A stretch of DNA of 64,000 nucleotides from Oryzibacter oryziterrae (GCF_021864535.1 NZ_JAKJIC010000002.1:434001-498000), one strand, 5' to 3'; shown: positions 8,924 to 18,963, counted from the stretch's first letter. The notes: generated by a model not told the origin, from the sequence alone. Numbers and translations: made by a program.

Positions 8924-9259
8924 GCCGCCAAGCCCATGAAAAAGGCCCGCGTCGGTGTGTCCGGCGATTTCATCGGACACATTTGGTGAGGCGGACGTCA
9001 ATGACGCGGTGAAGCGGTGGCAGCCGGGCGCAGGTGCTTTGGCAACTTCCGAAACGACCGCGCTCATGAAACGATGTGGATCGACGTCGATATTTTTGCG
9101 TATGCCGGTTTACAAGCCAGCGCTCAATCACCCAATTGGGCGATGTGGAAATCGCCAAGTGACCATAAGGAACCCGTAATGCCGGCGGTCTTGGGTACGT
9201 GTAGGCGCGCACGCATTACGGCAATCGCGGATTCAAATTGCTACGTGGGGGCTTTTTTG
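8924..9259. other. Intergenic region before the RCC1-HYR-RTX gene
   Basis: No coding sequence is supported in these 336 bp. Shortly after the oxidase stop codon GTGTCCG pairs with CGGACAC (about 8957-8980), a weak hairpin that may end transcription. A palindrome lies at 9127-9144. A GTGGGG ribosome-binding site lies about 10 nt before ATG 9260. Confidence 0.5.
9127..9144. promoter_or_regulatory. 18-bp palindrome, candidate operator
   Basis: ATCACCCAATTGGGCGAT is a near-perfect palindrome with a perfect 10-bp core, about 115 bp before the start of the RCC1-HYR-RTX gene. It could be an operator; nothing shows which regulator would bind. Confidence 0.3.
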
Positions 9260-12200
9260 ATGAAGACGCTGTTTCATGCATCCATGAAGACGCCCTCCAC
9301 ATGGGCGAGTGGTCTTGCCCTGGCAGTCCTGCTTGGCATCGGGGCGGCAGGCCCCGCCATCGCTGAAACGGCGACAACCACCACAGCCTCAGCCTCGCCC
9401 AATCCTGCCCTTGACAGTGAGGATGTGACAATCCACACGGTTACAGAAGGTCTGTCGCCAATCACTTCCGGTTCCCTCACCTTTCGCGAAGGAGCGACGG
9501 ACTTTGCTACGGTGTCGGTTGTCCCCGACGAATACGTGAGCGTTGCGGCATCTGAAAAGCACAGCTGCGGGCTCACGGCGGCTGGGTCGGTGCAATGCTG
9601 GGGTTACAACGGCTTCGGTCAGCTCGGAGACGGTTTTATAACAGCCCAGTTCACTCCGGAGACGATCATTGCGTCAGGGGCCACCGCTATCGCGGCTGGC
9701 CTTTTTCATAGTTGTGCTATCGTCTCGGGCGCGGTCGAATGCTGGGGTACCAACGGGAATGGTCAGCTCGGCGACGGTACCAACACGCAGCACTACACAC
9801 CGGCGACGGTCATTGCATCCGGAGCGACGGCCATAGCGGCGGGTACCGAGCACACCTGCGCTATCGTTTCAGGCTCAGTCCAGTGCTGGGGCGACAACTC
9901 TTTGGGCCAGCTTGGGGATGGAACCACCACGGACAGCCTCACTCCGGAGACGATCATTGCATCCGGAGCCACCGCTATTGCGGCAGGCAGTTTGCACAGC
10001 TGTGCCGTTGTCTCGGGGGCGGTCGAATGCTGGGGAGCCAACAGTTCCGGCCAGATCGGCGACGGCACTACCACTGCTAGTCTCACGCCCGTAACGGTCG
10101 TTGCGTCCTCGGCCACCGCCGTCGCTGCGGGAAACTCCCACAGCTGCGCCGTTGTCTCCGGCGCGGTCCAGTGCTGGGGAGACAACAGCCTTGGTCAGAT
10201 CGGTGACGGCTCCACGACGGATAGCCTCACTCCCGTGACGGTCATTGCATCCGGCGCGTCGGCAGTAGATGTGGGCACATATCACAGCTGTGCCATCGTC
10301 TCGGGAGCGGTTTGGTGCTGGGGCGCCAACAATATCGGCCAGATCGGCGATGGCTCCGGCACCGAACGAGATTCTCCAGTGATGACCATCGCATCTGGCG
10401 CAACGGCGATTGCATCTGGCGCCTTTCACAGCTGTGCGGTTGTCTCCGGAAATGTCCGGTGTTGGGGATACAACAGCAACGCGCAGATTGGCGATGGGAC
10501 CAGAACCACACGCAGATTGCCAGTGGCTTACGTCGCCTTTGGACGTGCGCTCGCGACTACCACCCACCATTTTGGCGCAGGCTCTCACGACATCTCCGCG
10601 GCCTTTGCCGGCACCGCGACACATGCGGCCTCAACATCGGCCACAATTGTGCTGACCGTCAAGGACACCGTGCCACCGACCCTCAGCGTGCCTTCCGACA
10701 TCACTGTGTCTACCGATGCCGGCCTTGCAACTGCTGTCGTGAACTTCGCCGCTGCAACAGCTTCGGACGACGTGGACGGTCCATTGACGCCGACACAGAC
10801 CGCCGGTCTCGCCTCTGGCAGCGCTTTCCCCGTCGGTTTTACCACCGTGACCTTCAGCGCAACGGATGCCGCCGGCAACCAGGCAAGCGCATCCTTCAAG
10901 GTCAAGGTGGTCGACCAGGAGGCCCCGGTCGTGACTGTTCCGTCCGACATCACCGTGTCGGCGGAGCCCGGGCTTTCAAATGCTGTCGTGAACTTCGCCG
11001 CAGCGACCGCAACCGACAACGTGGACGGTTCGGTGACACCGACCCAAACTGCTGGCCTTGCTTCCGGCAGTTCCTTTCCCGTCGGCAAGACGACCGTAAC
11101 TTTCAAGGCAACAGATGCCGCCGGCAATGAAGGGGTCAAATCCTTCCATGTCACGGTGGTCGATAACGAGGCGCCGGTGGTGAATGTGCCGGCCGACATC
11201 ACGGCTTTGACGAATGAAGGCGAGTCCACCGCCTTGGTGAGCTACGGTGCGGCAACCGCAACGGACAATGTGGACGGCGCTCTGACGCCTGTCCGGACCG
11301 CAGGTCTTGCTTCGGGTAGTGCCTTCCCGGTGGGCAAGACCACTGTGACCTTCACGGCGACGGACGCAGCGGGCAACTCGGGCTCGGCCTCCTTCACGGT
11401 TACCGTGAGCGACGACCATACTCCCCCCAAACTCACTCTGCCCGCAGACGTGAGGGTCGCGGCGGAGGTCGGGCATGATACCGCGGTTGTGACCTATTCG
11501 GTCTCGGCAACGGATACGGTCGACGGGCCGGTCGCCCCGGTGCTGGTCGATGGCCTGGCGTCGGGCAGTGCCTTCCCGCTTGGCACAACGACTGTGACCT
11601 ACACGGCGACGGACGTGGCCGGCAACATGGAGAGCCGCTCCTTCACGGTCAAGGTCCTGCGCCATATGCCGGACGGTGGCAACGGAAACGACAATCTCCT
11701 CGGCAGCAGCAGCGATGACTTCCTGTCCGGCGGTGGCGGCAACGACACTCTCAACGGCAAGGGCGGGGCCGACGAGATGAGAGGCGGTGCCGGTGAAGAC
11801 ACTTATTATGTCGACAACTCCGGCGACCTTGTCATCGAACTTCCCGGGCAGGGCGATGATCTTGTGAACGCTGCCATCAGCTACACGCTTCCCGCCAACG
11901 TCGAGCGTCTCACCCTGATCGGCAAGTCAGCACTCAACGGCAACGGCAATTCGCTCGACAACAGCGTAACAGGAAACGGTGCGGCCAATCGTCTCTCCGG
12001 CAAGGAGGGCAAGGACCTTCTGGAGGGGCTTGGCGGAGCGGACACGCTCGATGGTGGCCCGGATGAGGACACCGCCAGCTATTCGGCCTCGCCTGCAAGT
12101 GTTACGGTCTCGCTTGCGGCCAATCCACAGAGTGGCGGCGATGCGGCGGGCGACCGACTGGTTGCGATCGAGGACATCAAGGGCAGTCGCTTTGCCGACA

Positions 12201-12574
12201 GGCTCACCGGCAACGCCGGCGCCAACACCCTTGCGGGCGGGTTCGGCGCGGACATCATCTCGGGCGGTCCTGGTGGAGACGTGTTCGCCTACGGCTCTGT
12301 CGCCGACAGCCCGGCGGCAAAGCCCGACCTGATCCAGGACTTTCGTGCATCGGAAGGTGATCGCATCGATCTGACCGCCATCGACGCCAAATCCCTGACG
12401 CTCCCCGACGATGCCTTCAGCTTTATCGGCTCCCGGGCTTTCTCCGGTGTCAGCGGTCAGCTTCGCTTCGCCAGCGGTCGCCTCGAAGGAGACGTCAACG
12501 GCGACCGCAAGGCTGACATCGTCATCCTGCTCAAGGCGGTAACAAGCTTGCCGGTCAGCGCCATCCGGCGCTGA
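9260..12574 (+). CDS. Secreted RCC1-HYR-RTX multidomain protein
   Basis: A 1104-residue extracellular protein. ATG 9260 gives a Sec-type signal peptide (cleavage after GPAIA, about residue 35). Residues 40-89 look like the first half of a bacterial Ig-like (Big_3-type) domain (SPNPALDSEDVTI, SGSLTFREGATDF). Seven RCC1 repeats follow (about 91-425), each with a HSCA.VSGAV.CWG..N..GQ.GDG pattern. The second half of the Ig domain (AGSHDISAAFAGTATHAAS) comes after them. Four HYR domains of about 83 residues follow (about 470-800), each with D.VDG, FPVGTTTVTF and ATDAAGN. The C-terminus carries RTX calcium-binding nonapeptides (GGGGNDTLNGKGG, GGADTLDGGPDED, GGFGADIISGGPGGD) and ends as a type I secretion substrate would. 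No type I transporter is nearby. The likely role is adhesion or matrix binding, which is an inference. It follows a secreted oxidase on the same strand. Confidence 0.8.
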   Translation: MKTLFHASMKTPSTWASGLALAVLLGIGAAGPAIAETATTTTASASPNPALDSEDVTIHTVTEGLSPITSGSLTFREGATDFATVSVVPDEYVSVAASEKHSCGLTAAGSVQCWGYNGFGQLGDGFITAQFTPETIIASGATAIAAGLFHSCAIVSGAVECWGTNGNGQLGDGTNTQHYTPATVIASGATAIAAGTEHTCAIVSGSVQCWGDNSLGQLGDGTTTDSLTPETIIASGATAIAAGSLHSCAVVSGAVECWGANSSGQIGDGTTTASLTPVTVVASSATAVAAGNSHSCAVVSGAVQCWGDNSLGQIGDGSTTDSLTPVTVIASGASAVDVGTYHSCAIVSGAVWCWGANNIGQIGDGSGTERDSPVMTIASGATAIASGAFHSCAVVSGNVRCWGYNSNAQIGDGTRTTRRLPVAYVAFGRALATTTHHFGAGSHDISAAFAGTATHAASTSATIVLTVKDTVPPTLSVPSDITVSTDAGLATAVVNFAAATASDDVDGPLTPTQTAGLASGSAFPVGFTTVTFSATDAAGNQASASFKVKVVDQEAPVVTVPSDITVSAEPGLSNAVVNFAAATATDNVDGSVTPTQTAGLASGSSFPVGKTTVTFKATDAAGNEGVKSFHVTVVDNEAPVVNVPADITALTNEGESTALVSYGAATATDNVDGALTPVRTAGLASGSAFPVGKTTVTFTATDAAGNSGSASFTVTVSDDHTPPKLTLPADVRVAAEVGHDTAVVTYSVSATDTVDGPVAPVLVDGLASGSAFPLGTTTVTYTATDVAGNMESRSFTVKVLRHMPDGGNGNDNLLGSSSDDFLSGGGGNDTLNGKGGADEMRGGAGEDTYYVDNSGDLVIELPGQGDDLVNAAISYTLPANVERLTLIGKSALNGNGNSLDNSVTGNGAANRLSGKEGKDLLEGLGGADTLDGGPDEDTASYSASPASVTVSLAANPQSGGDAAGDRLVAIEDIKGSRFADRLTGNAGANTLAGGFGADIISGGPGGDVFAYGSVADSPAAKPDLIQDFRASEGDRIDLTAIDAKSLTLPDDAFSFIGSRAFSGVSGQLRFASGRLEGDVNGDRKADIVILLKAVTSLPVSAIRR

Positions 12575-12600
12575 CTTGAACCTTTCACCATTGGCAATCG

Positions 12601-14994
12601 TCAGGCGGCCATCACCGAGGTGATGAACCGGTCGACCACCTCGCGCAGGCGGGTTGCCTGCGTGTTCATGTCGTTGGACACCTCGAGCACCTGAGCCGCC
12701 GACTGCGACGTCTCGCCGACCACGCGGGTCAGGGCGCCGGTTTCGGTCGCCACTTCGCGCGTACCGTCGGCGGCCTGCTGGGCGTTGTGCGAGATTTCGT
12801 CGGTGGCGTGGCCCTGCTCGCCCACCGCGCCGGCGATGACGTTGGTGGTGGTGTCCACGTCGGCCATGATGCCGGCAATGTTGCGGATGGCCGACACCGC
12901 TTCGTCGGTCGACGACTGGATTTCCGAAATGTGAGCGGCGATTTCCTCGGTGGCCTTGGCCGTCTGGCCGGCCAGCGACTTCACTTCCGAGGCCACCACC
13001 GCAAAGCCGCGGCCCGCTTCGCCAGCGCGTGCGGCTTCAATGGTGGCATTGAGCGCCAGCAGATTGGTCTGCTCGGCAATCGCCTTGATCAGCGAGATCA
13101 CCGCCCCGATCTTCTCGGCCGCCGTGGCAAGCCCGGTGATGGTGCTGTCGGTCCGGGCCGCTTCGTTGGATGCGCGGCGGGCCACTTCCGTGGCGGTCTG
13201 CGTCTGGCGACGGATCTCGCCGATCGACGCGGCCAGTTCTTCCGCCGCCGCGGCAACGGTCTGCACACCCGACGACGCCATCTCCGAGGCGCGGGCGGCG
13301 CTGCCGGCGCGGTCGCGAGCTTCGTCGGCAATCGAGGCAAGGGCGCGGGCAGTCGCCTCCATCTGGTCGGCGTTGCCGGCGACGGAGCCGACGAGTTCCT
13401 CGATCTCACGGCGGAAGTCGGAGATCAGATGCTCGATGGCATCCTGCCGCTGGCTGCGGGCCAGCTGCTCGGCCTCGGTCTGCGCGGCAAGGCGGCGGCG
13501 CTCGACGGCATTGTCGCGGAACACGCGAATGGCCCCCAGCATGCCGCCGATCTCGTCGGTGCGGTTCTGCTGGTCGATGGCCACATTGGTGTCACCGGTG
13601 GCAAGCCGGCGCATGGCGTCGGTCAGCGTCTTGATCGGATTGGCGATGAGGCGCGACAGCACCAGAGCGATGCCGAGCGCCACCAGCAGGCCGACGCCGA
13701 GCGTGATCGTCATCGCCAGCGAGCTGGACGCGCGATTGTCGCTGGCCACTTCCGCCCGGCTGCTGACCAGGGCCTTGATGGCGTCGATGGCAGCATTGGC
13801 CGCCTGTCGGGCGTTGTCGCGAGCGCTTTGGAAGGCGTCGGTGCCGGACTTCAACGCGGTAAAGGCGTCGGTATAGTTGTCCAGATCCTCGGTCGGATTG
13901 GCGATGCCGGCCGCTGCAACCTGTCCGGCCATGTCGAGCGCCGATTTCACGTCCTGTGTGATCAGGTCTTCGATGTCGGTCGAGGGGGCCAGACGGTAGT
14001 TGGCGGTCTGCAGCGACATGGCGTCGGTCACGTCGCCGAGCTTGGCGCCGAGCTGCGACACGGTCTGGGCCTTTTGCCCCAGACCAATCTGGTTCTGCAT
14101 GTTGTTGACCGCCTGATCCTTCTGCAGGGCGGTCAGGCGAAGAATTTCATCGGACTTGGCGATCACGCCCTCAAGAGCCTTGAGAGCATCGAGTCTCAGC
14201 GTCTCCTGCTCGACGATGCTCTGGGTATCGGCCATCGACTTGAACGACTTGGTGAGCGCCGCCATGGTGTCATTGATGGCTTGCGCCTGCGTTGCCAGCT
14301 CCGGCGTCTTGGACATCGTCACGATCTGCTTGGCGACGATCTTGGCCGACGACATCGTCTGCTTGGCAATCAGCAAGTTCTTGGCCTGGTGGTCCGAGCC
14401 GAACTGGATCAGCGACACATTGGCTTTGAAGGCTGCAATCTGGGTCTTGTAGGCGAGCAGCGTCAGGTCCGACGCTTCCTGCACCTGTTGCTGGGCCGCC
14501 GCTGCCTGCTCGCTGGCGGCCTTGAACTGCGCGTCGGCATCGCTCTGGATCTTGAGGGCCGCCGTCTGCAGGGCGCTCAGATTGGTGTGCATGTTCTCGG
14601 TTGCCGACGCGATCTGCTTGGCTGCCGCGTCGAGATTGTAGACCGAACCCTGGAAGGATCGTACCGCGCCGAAGGCCGGGGCAAGTTCCGGCGCTTCGCG
14701 GTCGCCAAGCCCTTCAAGCTCCTTGACCACGCCGCCAAGCAGATTGCGCGCCGAAGCGAGCTGCTGGGGGTCACGGGCCTCGATGAAGGAGTTGGTCGCG
14801 TCGCCGGCATCGTTGACCTGCGCCAGGATCGATGCCGACCGGCTCGTCAGGTCTACAGCGGTGCCGAGGCTGTTCAGGCCGAAGAAGCCAACGCCTCCGA
14901 CCGCGGCCGATAGCGCGATCAGCGACAGCATTCCCGTACCGATCTTGACCGAGATCGATCGGTTGGACACGAAGGTCATGAGTGACATTGGCAT
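12601..14994 (-). CDS. Methyl-accepting chemotaxis protein
   Basis: A transmembrane chemoreceptor of 797 residues. The start chosen is ATG 14994, with AGGA about 7 nt upstream; it places the first membrane helix at about residues 15-37. A long helical periplasmic sensor of about 350 residues follows; it is Ala/Gln-rich and may be an HBM-type bundle. Then come TM2 ([20 protein letters not shown]), a HAMP domain with the PI.tLt.am..la.Gd..v pattern, and a cytoplasmic coiled-coil signalling domain. The CheA/CheW-contacting tip is fully conserved ([34 protein letters not shown]). There is no C-terminal CheR/CheB-tethering pentapeptide. No che genes are adjacent, so this is an orphan receptor. The ligand is unknown. 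Confidence 0.92.
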   Translation of the reverse strand: MPMSLMTFVSNRSISVKIGTGMLSLIALSAAVGGVGFFGLNSLGTAVDLTSRSASILAQVNDAGDATNSFIEARDPQQLASARNLLGGVVKELEGLGDREAPELAPAFGAVRSFQGSVYNLDAAAKQIASATENMHTNLSALQTAALKIQSDADAQFKAASEQAAAAQQQVQEASDLTLLAYKTQIAAFKANVSLIQFGSDHQAKNLLIAKQTMSSAKIVAKQIVTMSKTPELATQAQAINDTMAALTKSFKSMADTQSIVEQETLRLDALKALEGVIAKSDEILRLTALQKDQAVNNMQNQIGLGQKAQTVSQLGAKLGDVTDAMSLQTANYRLAPSTDIEDLITQDVKSALDMAGQVAAAGIANPTEDLDNYTDAFTALKSGTDAFQSARDNARQAANAAIDAIKALVSSRAEVASDNRASSSLAMTITLGVGLLVALGIALVLSRLIANPIKTLTDAMRRLATGDTNVAIDQQNRTDEIGGMLGAIRVFRDNAVERRRLAAQTEAEQLARSQRQDAIEHLISDFRREIEELVGSVAGNADQMEATARALASIADEARDRAGSAARASEMASSGVQTVAAAAEELAASIGEIRRQTQTATEVARRASNEAARTDSTITGLATAAEKIGAVISLIKAIAEQTNLLALNATIEAARAGEAGRGFAVVASEVKSLAGQTAKATEEIAAHISEIQSSTDEAVSAIRNIAGIMADVDTTTNVIAGAVGEQGHATDEISHNAQQAADGTREVATETGALTRVVGETSQSAAQVLEVSNDMNTQATRLREVVDRFITSVMAA

Positions 14995-15249
14995 ATCGTC
15001 CTGGGCAGGCGGGCCGGCGCAATGCCGACAACTGAGTGACTGCCAGAGGATTCGACGGGCTTCGTAAATTATTGGTGGACATACGCGGAAAAAGAGCAAC
15101 AAACCCCGTCTTTCTTTGCAGTCAACACCTCAGACAGAAACGATTCAAAGCAGCCGGACTGGCGCCGGGCAGCGTATCTGCCCGGAAAAGCGCCAAATCA
15201 GTAAAAGTAACAGGTATCGAGAAGATGATCTTGAGCGCTTTTCGCAATG

Positions 15250-18006
15250 TTAATCATCTGTCTCGCGACTGGAATCACTGGTCGCCCCAAGTGCAACAGC
15301 CTTGGCGACATCCAGGGACACCTTCATGATTTCAGGGCTGTCCACGTCGGCCTTGGCCTCGAAGCCGAGCGCCTGGCACATGGAGAGCATGCTGGTATTC
15401 TCGCGCAGCACTTCCCCATGGATCTGGTCGAACCCTTCCTGCGAGGCAAAGCGGATGATCTGCCGCATCAGCCCCCAGCCGAGCCCGATGCCCTTGAGAT
15501 CGGACCGCACCGCCACCGCATACTCCCCGTGCAGATGGTCGGGATCGCCATGCAGGCGCACGCCGCCCAGCATCTCGCCCGTTTCGGGATCGAGCGCGGT
15601 AAAGGCCATGGCGCGCGCATAGTCGATCTGGGTCAGGCGGGCGACGAAGCTGTGGCCGAGCTCGCGCACGCGGGCAAAGAAGCGCAGGCGCAGGTCTTCT
15701 TCGGTCATGCGTTCGAAGAAGCGCAGATAGAGGTCTTCGTCCTCCGGCCGCACCGGTCGCATGAACACCTTGCGGCCGCTTGGCAGCAACAGCGTCTGCT
15801 CCCATTCGGTCGGATAGGGACGGATCGCAAGACGCGGATGGCCGATGCGCTTGCGGATGCGGTTGCTCTCCAGCGCGATGTCGGCACGGACGGAAATGCG
15901 CGCGTCCACCACGATCAACCGTTGATGGTCGGCGATCAGCGGATTGAGGTCGATCTCGCGGATGCGCGGCTCCTCGGCCACCAGCTGGGCCAGCTTCACC
16001 AGCATCAGCGCCAGCCGATCCTTGTCCACCGGCTTGCGGTCGCGATAGCCGTTGAGCTGGCGGACGACGCGCGTCCGCTCGATCAGGTCACGCGCGAGAT
16101 TCATGTCGAGCGGCGGCAGCGCCAGCGCCTTGTCGTCGATCACTTCGACCGCCGTACCGCCGCGGCCGAACACGAGGACCGGCCCGAACACCGGATCATC
16201 GGCCACGCCGGCGATCAGTTCGACCGCTTTCGGCGCCACGATCATCGGATGCAGAGTCACGCCCTCGATGCGGGCGCCCGGTCGGGCATCGCGCGCCAGG
16301 TCGATCACGCGCCGCGCCGCCATCTCCACCGCGTCGGGTGTGGCCAGCTCCAGTTCGACACCGCCGACCTCGGATTTGTGCACGATGTCGGGCGAGGCGA
16401 TCTTCACCACGAGCGATCTGTAGTCGGCAAACAATCGGCTTGCCTCGCGCCGCGCCTCCGCCGGATTGGCGCAGAGCACGGCCGGTGCCGTGTTGATCTC
16501 ATAGGCCGACAGGAGGTCGTAGACCTCGCGCGCCGTCAGCCAGTCGCGACCGTCGGCCAGCGCACCGTCCACCACCGCCGTCGCGGTCTTGCGATCGGGC
16601 GAGAAACCGGACAGCAGATCCGGCGGCGCTGCCGTCAGCGCCGATTGCGCCTCGGCATGGCGGACCAGCTGCATCAGCCCCTCGATCGCCGCATTGGGTG
16701 TTTCCAGCACGGGGATCTTGGCCTTGTTGAACACCTCTTCCCAGCCGTCGTCGGCACCGAGCCAGGCGGCGATCACGGGCTTTGCGCCAAAATGCGTGCG
16801 CTTGTAATCGGTGATCGCCTCCACCAGCGCTTCGGCCGCCGCTCGCGAGGGCGCCAGCGCCGTGGGGCAGTTCATCACCACGATGGCGTCGACGCCCTTG
16901 TCGGCCAGCACGGCCTTCATGGTGGCGAGATAGCGATCGGCCTGCGCGTCGCCCATCATGTCCACCGGGTTGGCGTGCGACCAGGCCCCCGGCAGCACGC
17001 GGTCGAGTTCGGCGATCGTCTCGGGTGCCAGCTGCGCCAGCTGCCCGCCCAGATCGGCGATGCGGTCCACCGCCAGCACACCGACGCCGCCGCCGTTGGT
17101 GATGACGGCGATGCGCTTGCCGTTGATGCGCGGTACCAGCGACAGCGTTTCGGCCGCCGCGAACATCTGCCCGAGGTCATCGACCCGCAAGAGACCGGCC
17201 CGGCGGAAGGCGCAATCATAGACCGCGTCGAGACCGGCCAGTGCGCCCGTGTGAGAAGCTGCTGCCCGCGCGCTCACCGCATGACGACCAGACTTGATCA
17301 GCACCACCGGCTTCGAGCGTGCGGCGGCCCGCGCCGCCGACATGAAGGCGCGCGCGTCGCGAATGCTTTCCACATAGAGCAGGATGGCGCGCGTGTTGTG
17401 GTCGGTGGCGAAATAGTCGAGCGTGGAACCAAAACCGACGTCACAGGCGTCGCCCAGCGAAACGAGGCCCGAGAAGCCCACCTTGTGCTTTTCGCCCCAG
17501 TCGAGCGCGGTCATGATCAGCGTGCCCGATTGCGAGATGAAGGCGAGGTCGCCGCGCCGGCCGAGCGCCTTGGAGAAGGTGGCGTTGAGGCTCAGCGCCG
17601 GCACCTGCAGGCCCACGCTGTTGGGGCCGATCACCCGCATGTCATGCCGTCGGGCGATCTCCGTCACGCTGGCCGTGATGCTGTCCGGCCCCTGGCCGAG
17701 ACCGGCGGTGATCACCACCACATTGCGCACGCCCTTGAGGCCGAGCAGTTCCATGGTCTCCAGCACCGCCGACGGCGGCACGGCCACCACCGCAAGGTCA
17801 GGCCCGTGCGGCAGGTCGGGAATGCTGGGATAGACGGGCAGCCCCTCGATCTCCGCCACGTAAGGATTGACGAAGAACAGCCGGTCGCGGCCGAACTCCA
17901 TCAGGTTGCGCACCAGAATGGAGCCGATGGAGCCCGGGCGCGAACTCGCCCCGATCAGCGCGATGGACGATGGCTTGAAGAACGGGTCGATGCTTTCGAG
18001 GCTCAT
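15250..18006 (-). CDS. Acyl-CoA synthetase (NDP-forming)-GNAT fusion, Pat/PatZ-like protein acetyltransferase
   Basis: A 918-residue fusion. Residues 1-700 comprise the CoA-binding (IALIGASSRPGSIG), succinyl-CoA-ligase-like and ATP-grasp domains of ADP-forming acetyl-CoA synthetases. Residues about 745-900 form a GNAT acetyltransferase (DLKGIGLGWGLMRQII is the acetyl-CoA loop). This order is that of Pat/PatZ, which acetylates lysines, notably in acetyl-CoA synthetase. The histidine phosphorylated in active NDP-forming synthetases is present here (His252, in ASHTGALAG), whereas to my knowledge it is missing in the enteric Pat proteins. Some ligase activity is therefore possible. A universal stress protein gene lies 126 bp upstream on the same strand behind a strong hairpin. 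Confidence 0.88.
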   Translation of the reverse strand: MSLESIDPFFKPSSIALIGASSRPGSIGSILVRNLMEFGRDRLFFVNPYVAEIEGLPVYPSIPDLPHGPDLAVVAVPPSAVLETMELLGLKGVRNVVVITAGLGQGPDSITASVTEIARRHDMRVIGPNSVGLQVPALSLNATFSKALGRRGDLAFISQSGTLIMTALDWGEKHKVGFSGLVSLGDACDVGFGSTLDYFATDHNTRAILLYVESIRDARAFMSAARAAARSKPVVLIKSGRHAVSARAAASHTGALAGLDAVYDCAFRRAGLLRVDDLGQMFAAAETLSLVPRINGKRIAVITNGGGVGVLAVDRIADLGGQLAQLAPETIAELDRVLPGAWSHANPVDMMGDAQADRYLATMKAVLADKGVDAIVVMNCPTALAPSRAAAEALVEAITDYKRTHFGAKPVIAAWLGADDGWEEVFNKAKIPVLETPNAAIEGLMQLVRHAEAQSALTAAPPDLLSGFSPDRKTATAVVDGALADGRDWLTAREVYDLLSAYEINTAPAVLCANPAEARREASRLFADYRSLVVKIASPDIVHKSEVGGVELELATPDAVEMAARRVIDLARDARPGARIEGVTLHPMIVAPKAVELIAGVADDPVFGPVLVFGRGGTAVEVIDDKALALPPLDMNLARDLIERTRVVRQLNGYRDRKPVDKDRLALMLVKLAQLVAEEPRIREIDLNPLIADHQRLIVVDARISVRADIALESNRIRKRIGHPRLAIRPYPTEWEQTLLLPSGRKVFMRPVRPEDEDLYLRFFERMTEEDLRLRFFARVRELGHSFVARLTQIDYARAMAFTALDPETGEMLGGVRLHGDPDHLHGEYAVAVRSDLKGIGLGWGLMRQIIRFASQEGFDQIHGEVLRENTSMLSMCQALGFEAKADVDSPEIMKVSLDVAKAVALGATSDSSRETDD

Positions 18007-18073
18007 CTGTCATCCTCGCGCCTGAGGCTGTGCGTGCGCGGTTCGTGGTTGGTCGCCTGGCGCATTTCAGCAA

Positions 18074-18105
18074 CCGGGCCGGTGTCATGGATGATACCGG
18101 CCCGG
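18074..18105 (-). terminator. Hairpin between usp and the Pat-like gene
   Basis: A perfect 10-bp inverted repeat, CCGGGCCGGT with ACCGGCCCGG, lies 28-59 bp past the stop codon of the upstream usp gene. There is no good T-run, so termination may be partial and the Pat-like gene may still be co-transcribed. Confidence 0.6.
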
Positions 18106-18132
18106 CTTGTCTTGCGCGAGAGGGGGGAACGC

Positions 18133-18963
18133 TTAATGACTCATCAGCGTCGGAATGGTCATCTGCTCCAGCATGTTGCGCGTCACGCCGCCCAGCACGA
18201 ACTCCCGGAACCTGTTGTGGCCATAGCCGCCCATGACGCAGAGATTGGCGCCGATGGCATTGGCATGCGCCACCAGCGTGGCGGTCACGTCATTGCCCTG
18301 CCGCTCCACGCCCTGCACCGCCACATTGAGGCCGTGGCGGGCCAGATAGGTCGCCGCGTCGGCACCGGGCACGCCATCCACCTTCTTGCTGCCCGAAACC
18401 GTGGCGATCTCGATGGACTTGGCACATTTCAGCACCGGCAAAGCCGTATGCACGGCCCGCGCCGAGGTGGACGAACCATCCCAGGCGATCATGATCTTCT
18501 CGAAGGACACCGGCTTTTCCCAGTCATAGGGAATGATCAGCAGCGGAACGCCGGCGTCGAACAGCAGCGCTTCGAGGAGGGCCGAGCGCATCGGCTCCGG
18601 CTGGTCGGGATTCTCCTGGCCGATCACCACCAGGTCAGACAGTTGCGCCTGCCGCACGATCACCGGCGTGCCGCCCGAATAGACGGTGGCATTGCGCGAT
18701 TCCGCCGGCACACCCAGCGCCGCAGCCTTTTCATCGAAACGCTTGGCCGCTTCCTTGGCGGCATTCTCGGAGGCATTGATGGCCTCGACCAGATACTCCG
18801 CCGGTATGGGGGAGGCGAGGAAGCCCGGCGCCAGCGGCTCCATGGCGAGCGCCAGCCCGGTTGCATGCGCCCCGATCCTCTGCGCCAGATCCAGCGCGGC
18901 GGAGGACGCCACCATCCGGTCGTTGTTGACGTCGATGATGGTGAAGATGTCTTTGATGGTCAT
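18133..18963 (-). CDS. Tandem universal stress protein (UspA family)
   Basis: A 276-residue cytosolic protein made of two Usp domains. The start ATG 18963 has a strong GAGGAGG Shine-Dalgarno sequence 7-8 nt upstream. The first domain begins IKDIFTIIDVNNDR and contains LSDLVVIGQ; the second begins FEKIMIAWDGSSTSARAV and carries the ATP-loop motif GGYGHNRFREFVLGGVTRNM (G-2x-G-9x-G-T type). The first domain lacks this glycine loop, so only the second is likely to bind ATP. Such proteins respond to starvation and oxidative or respiratory stress. The Pat-like acetyltransferase follows on the same strand; Usp/acetyltransferase pairing is common in bacteria but its meaning here is inferred. Confidence 0.9.
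   Translation of the reverse strand: MTIKDIFTIIDVNNDRMVASSAALDLAQRIGAHATGLALAMEPLAPGFLASPIPAEYLVEAINASENAAKEAAKRFDEKAAALGVPAESRNATVYSGGTPVIVRQAQLSDLVVIGQENPDQPEPMRSALLEALLFDAGVPLLIIPYDWEKPVSFEKIMIAWDGSSTSARAVHTALPVLKCAKSIEIATVSGSKKVDGVPGADAATYLARHGLNVAVQGVERQGNDVTATLVAHANAIGANLCVMGGYGHNRFREFVLGGVTRNMLEQMTIPTLMSH

Noticed and set aside
9600-11700. Regularly spaced repeats that could suggest a repeat array or CRISPR
   Set aside because: The periodicity comes from RCC1 (about 50-55 codons) and HYR (about 83 codons) protein repeats in one open frame; spacers are not unique.
12787-14913. A 708-codon plus-strand frame opposite the chemoreceptor
   Set aside because: Shadow frame rich in Gly, Arg and His; the chemoreceptor signalling domain on the minus strand is unmistakable.
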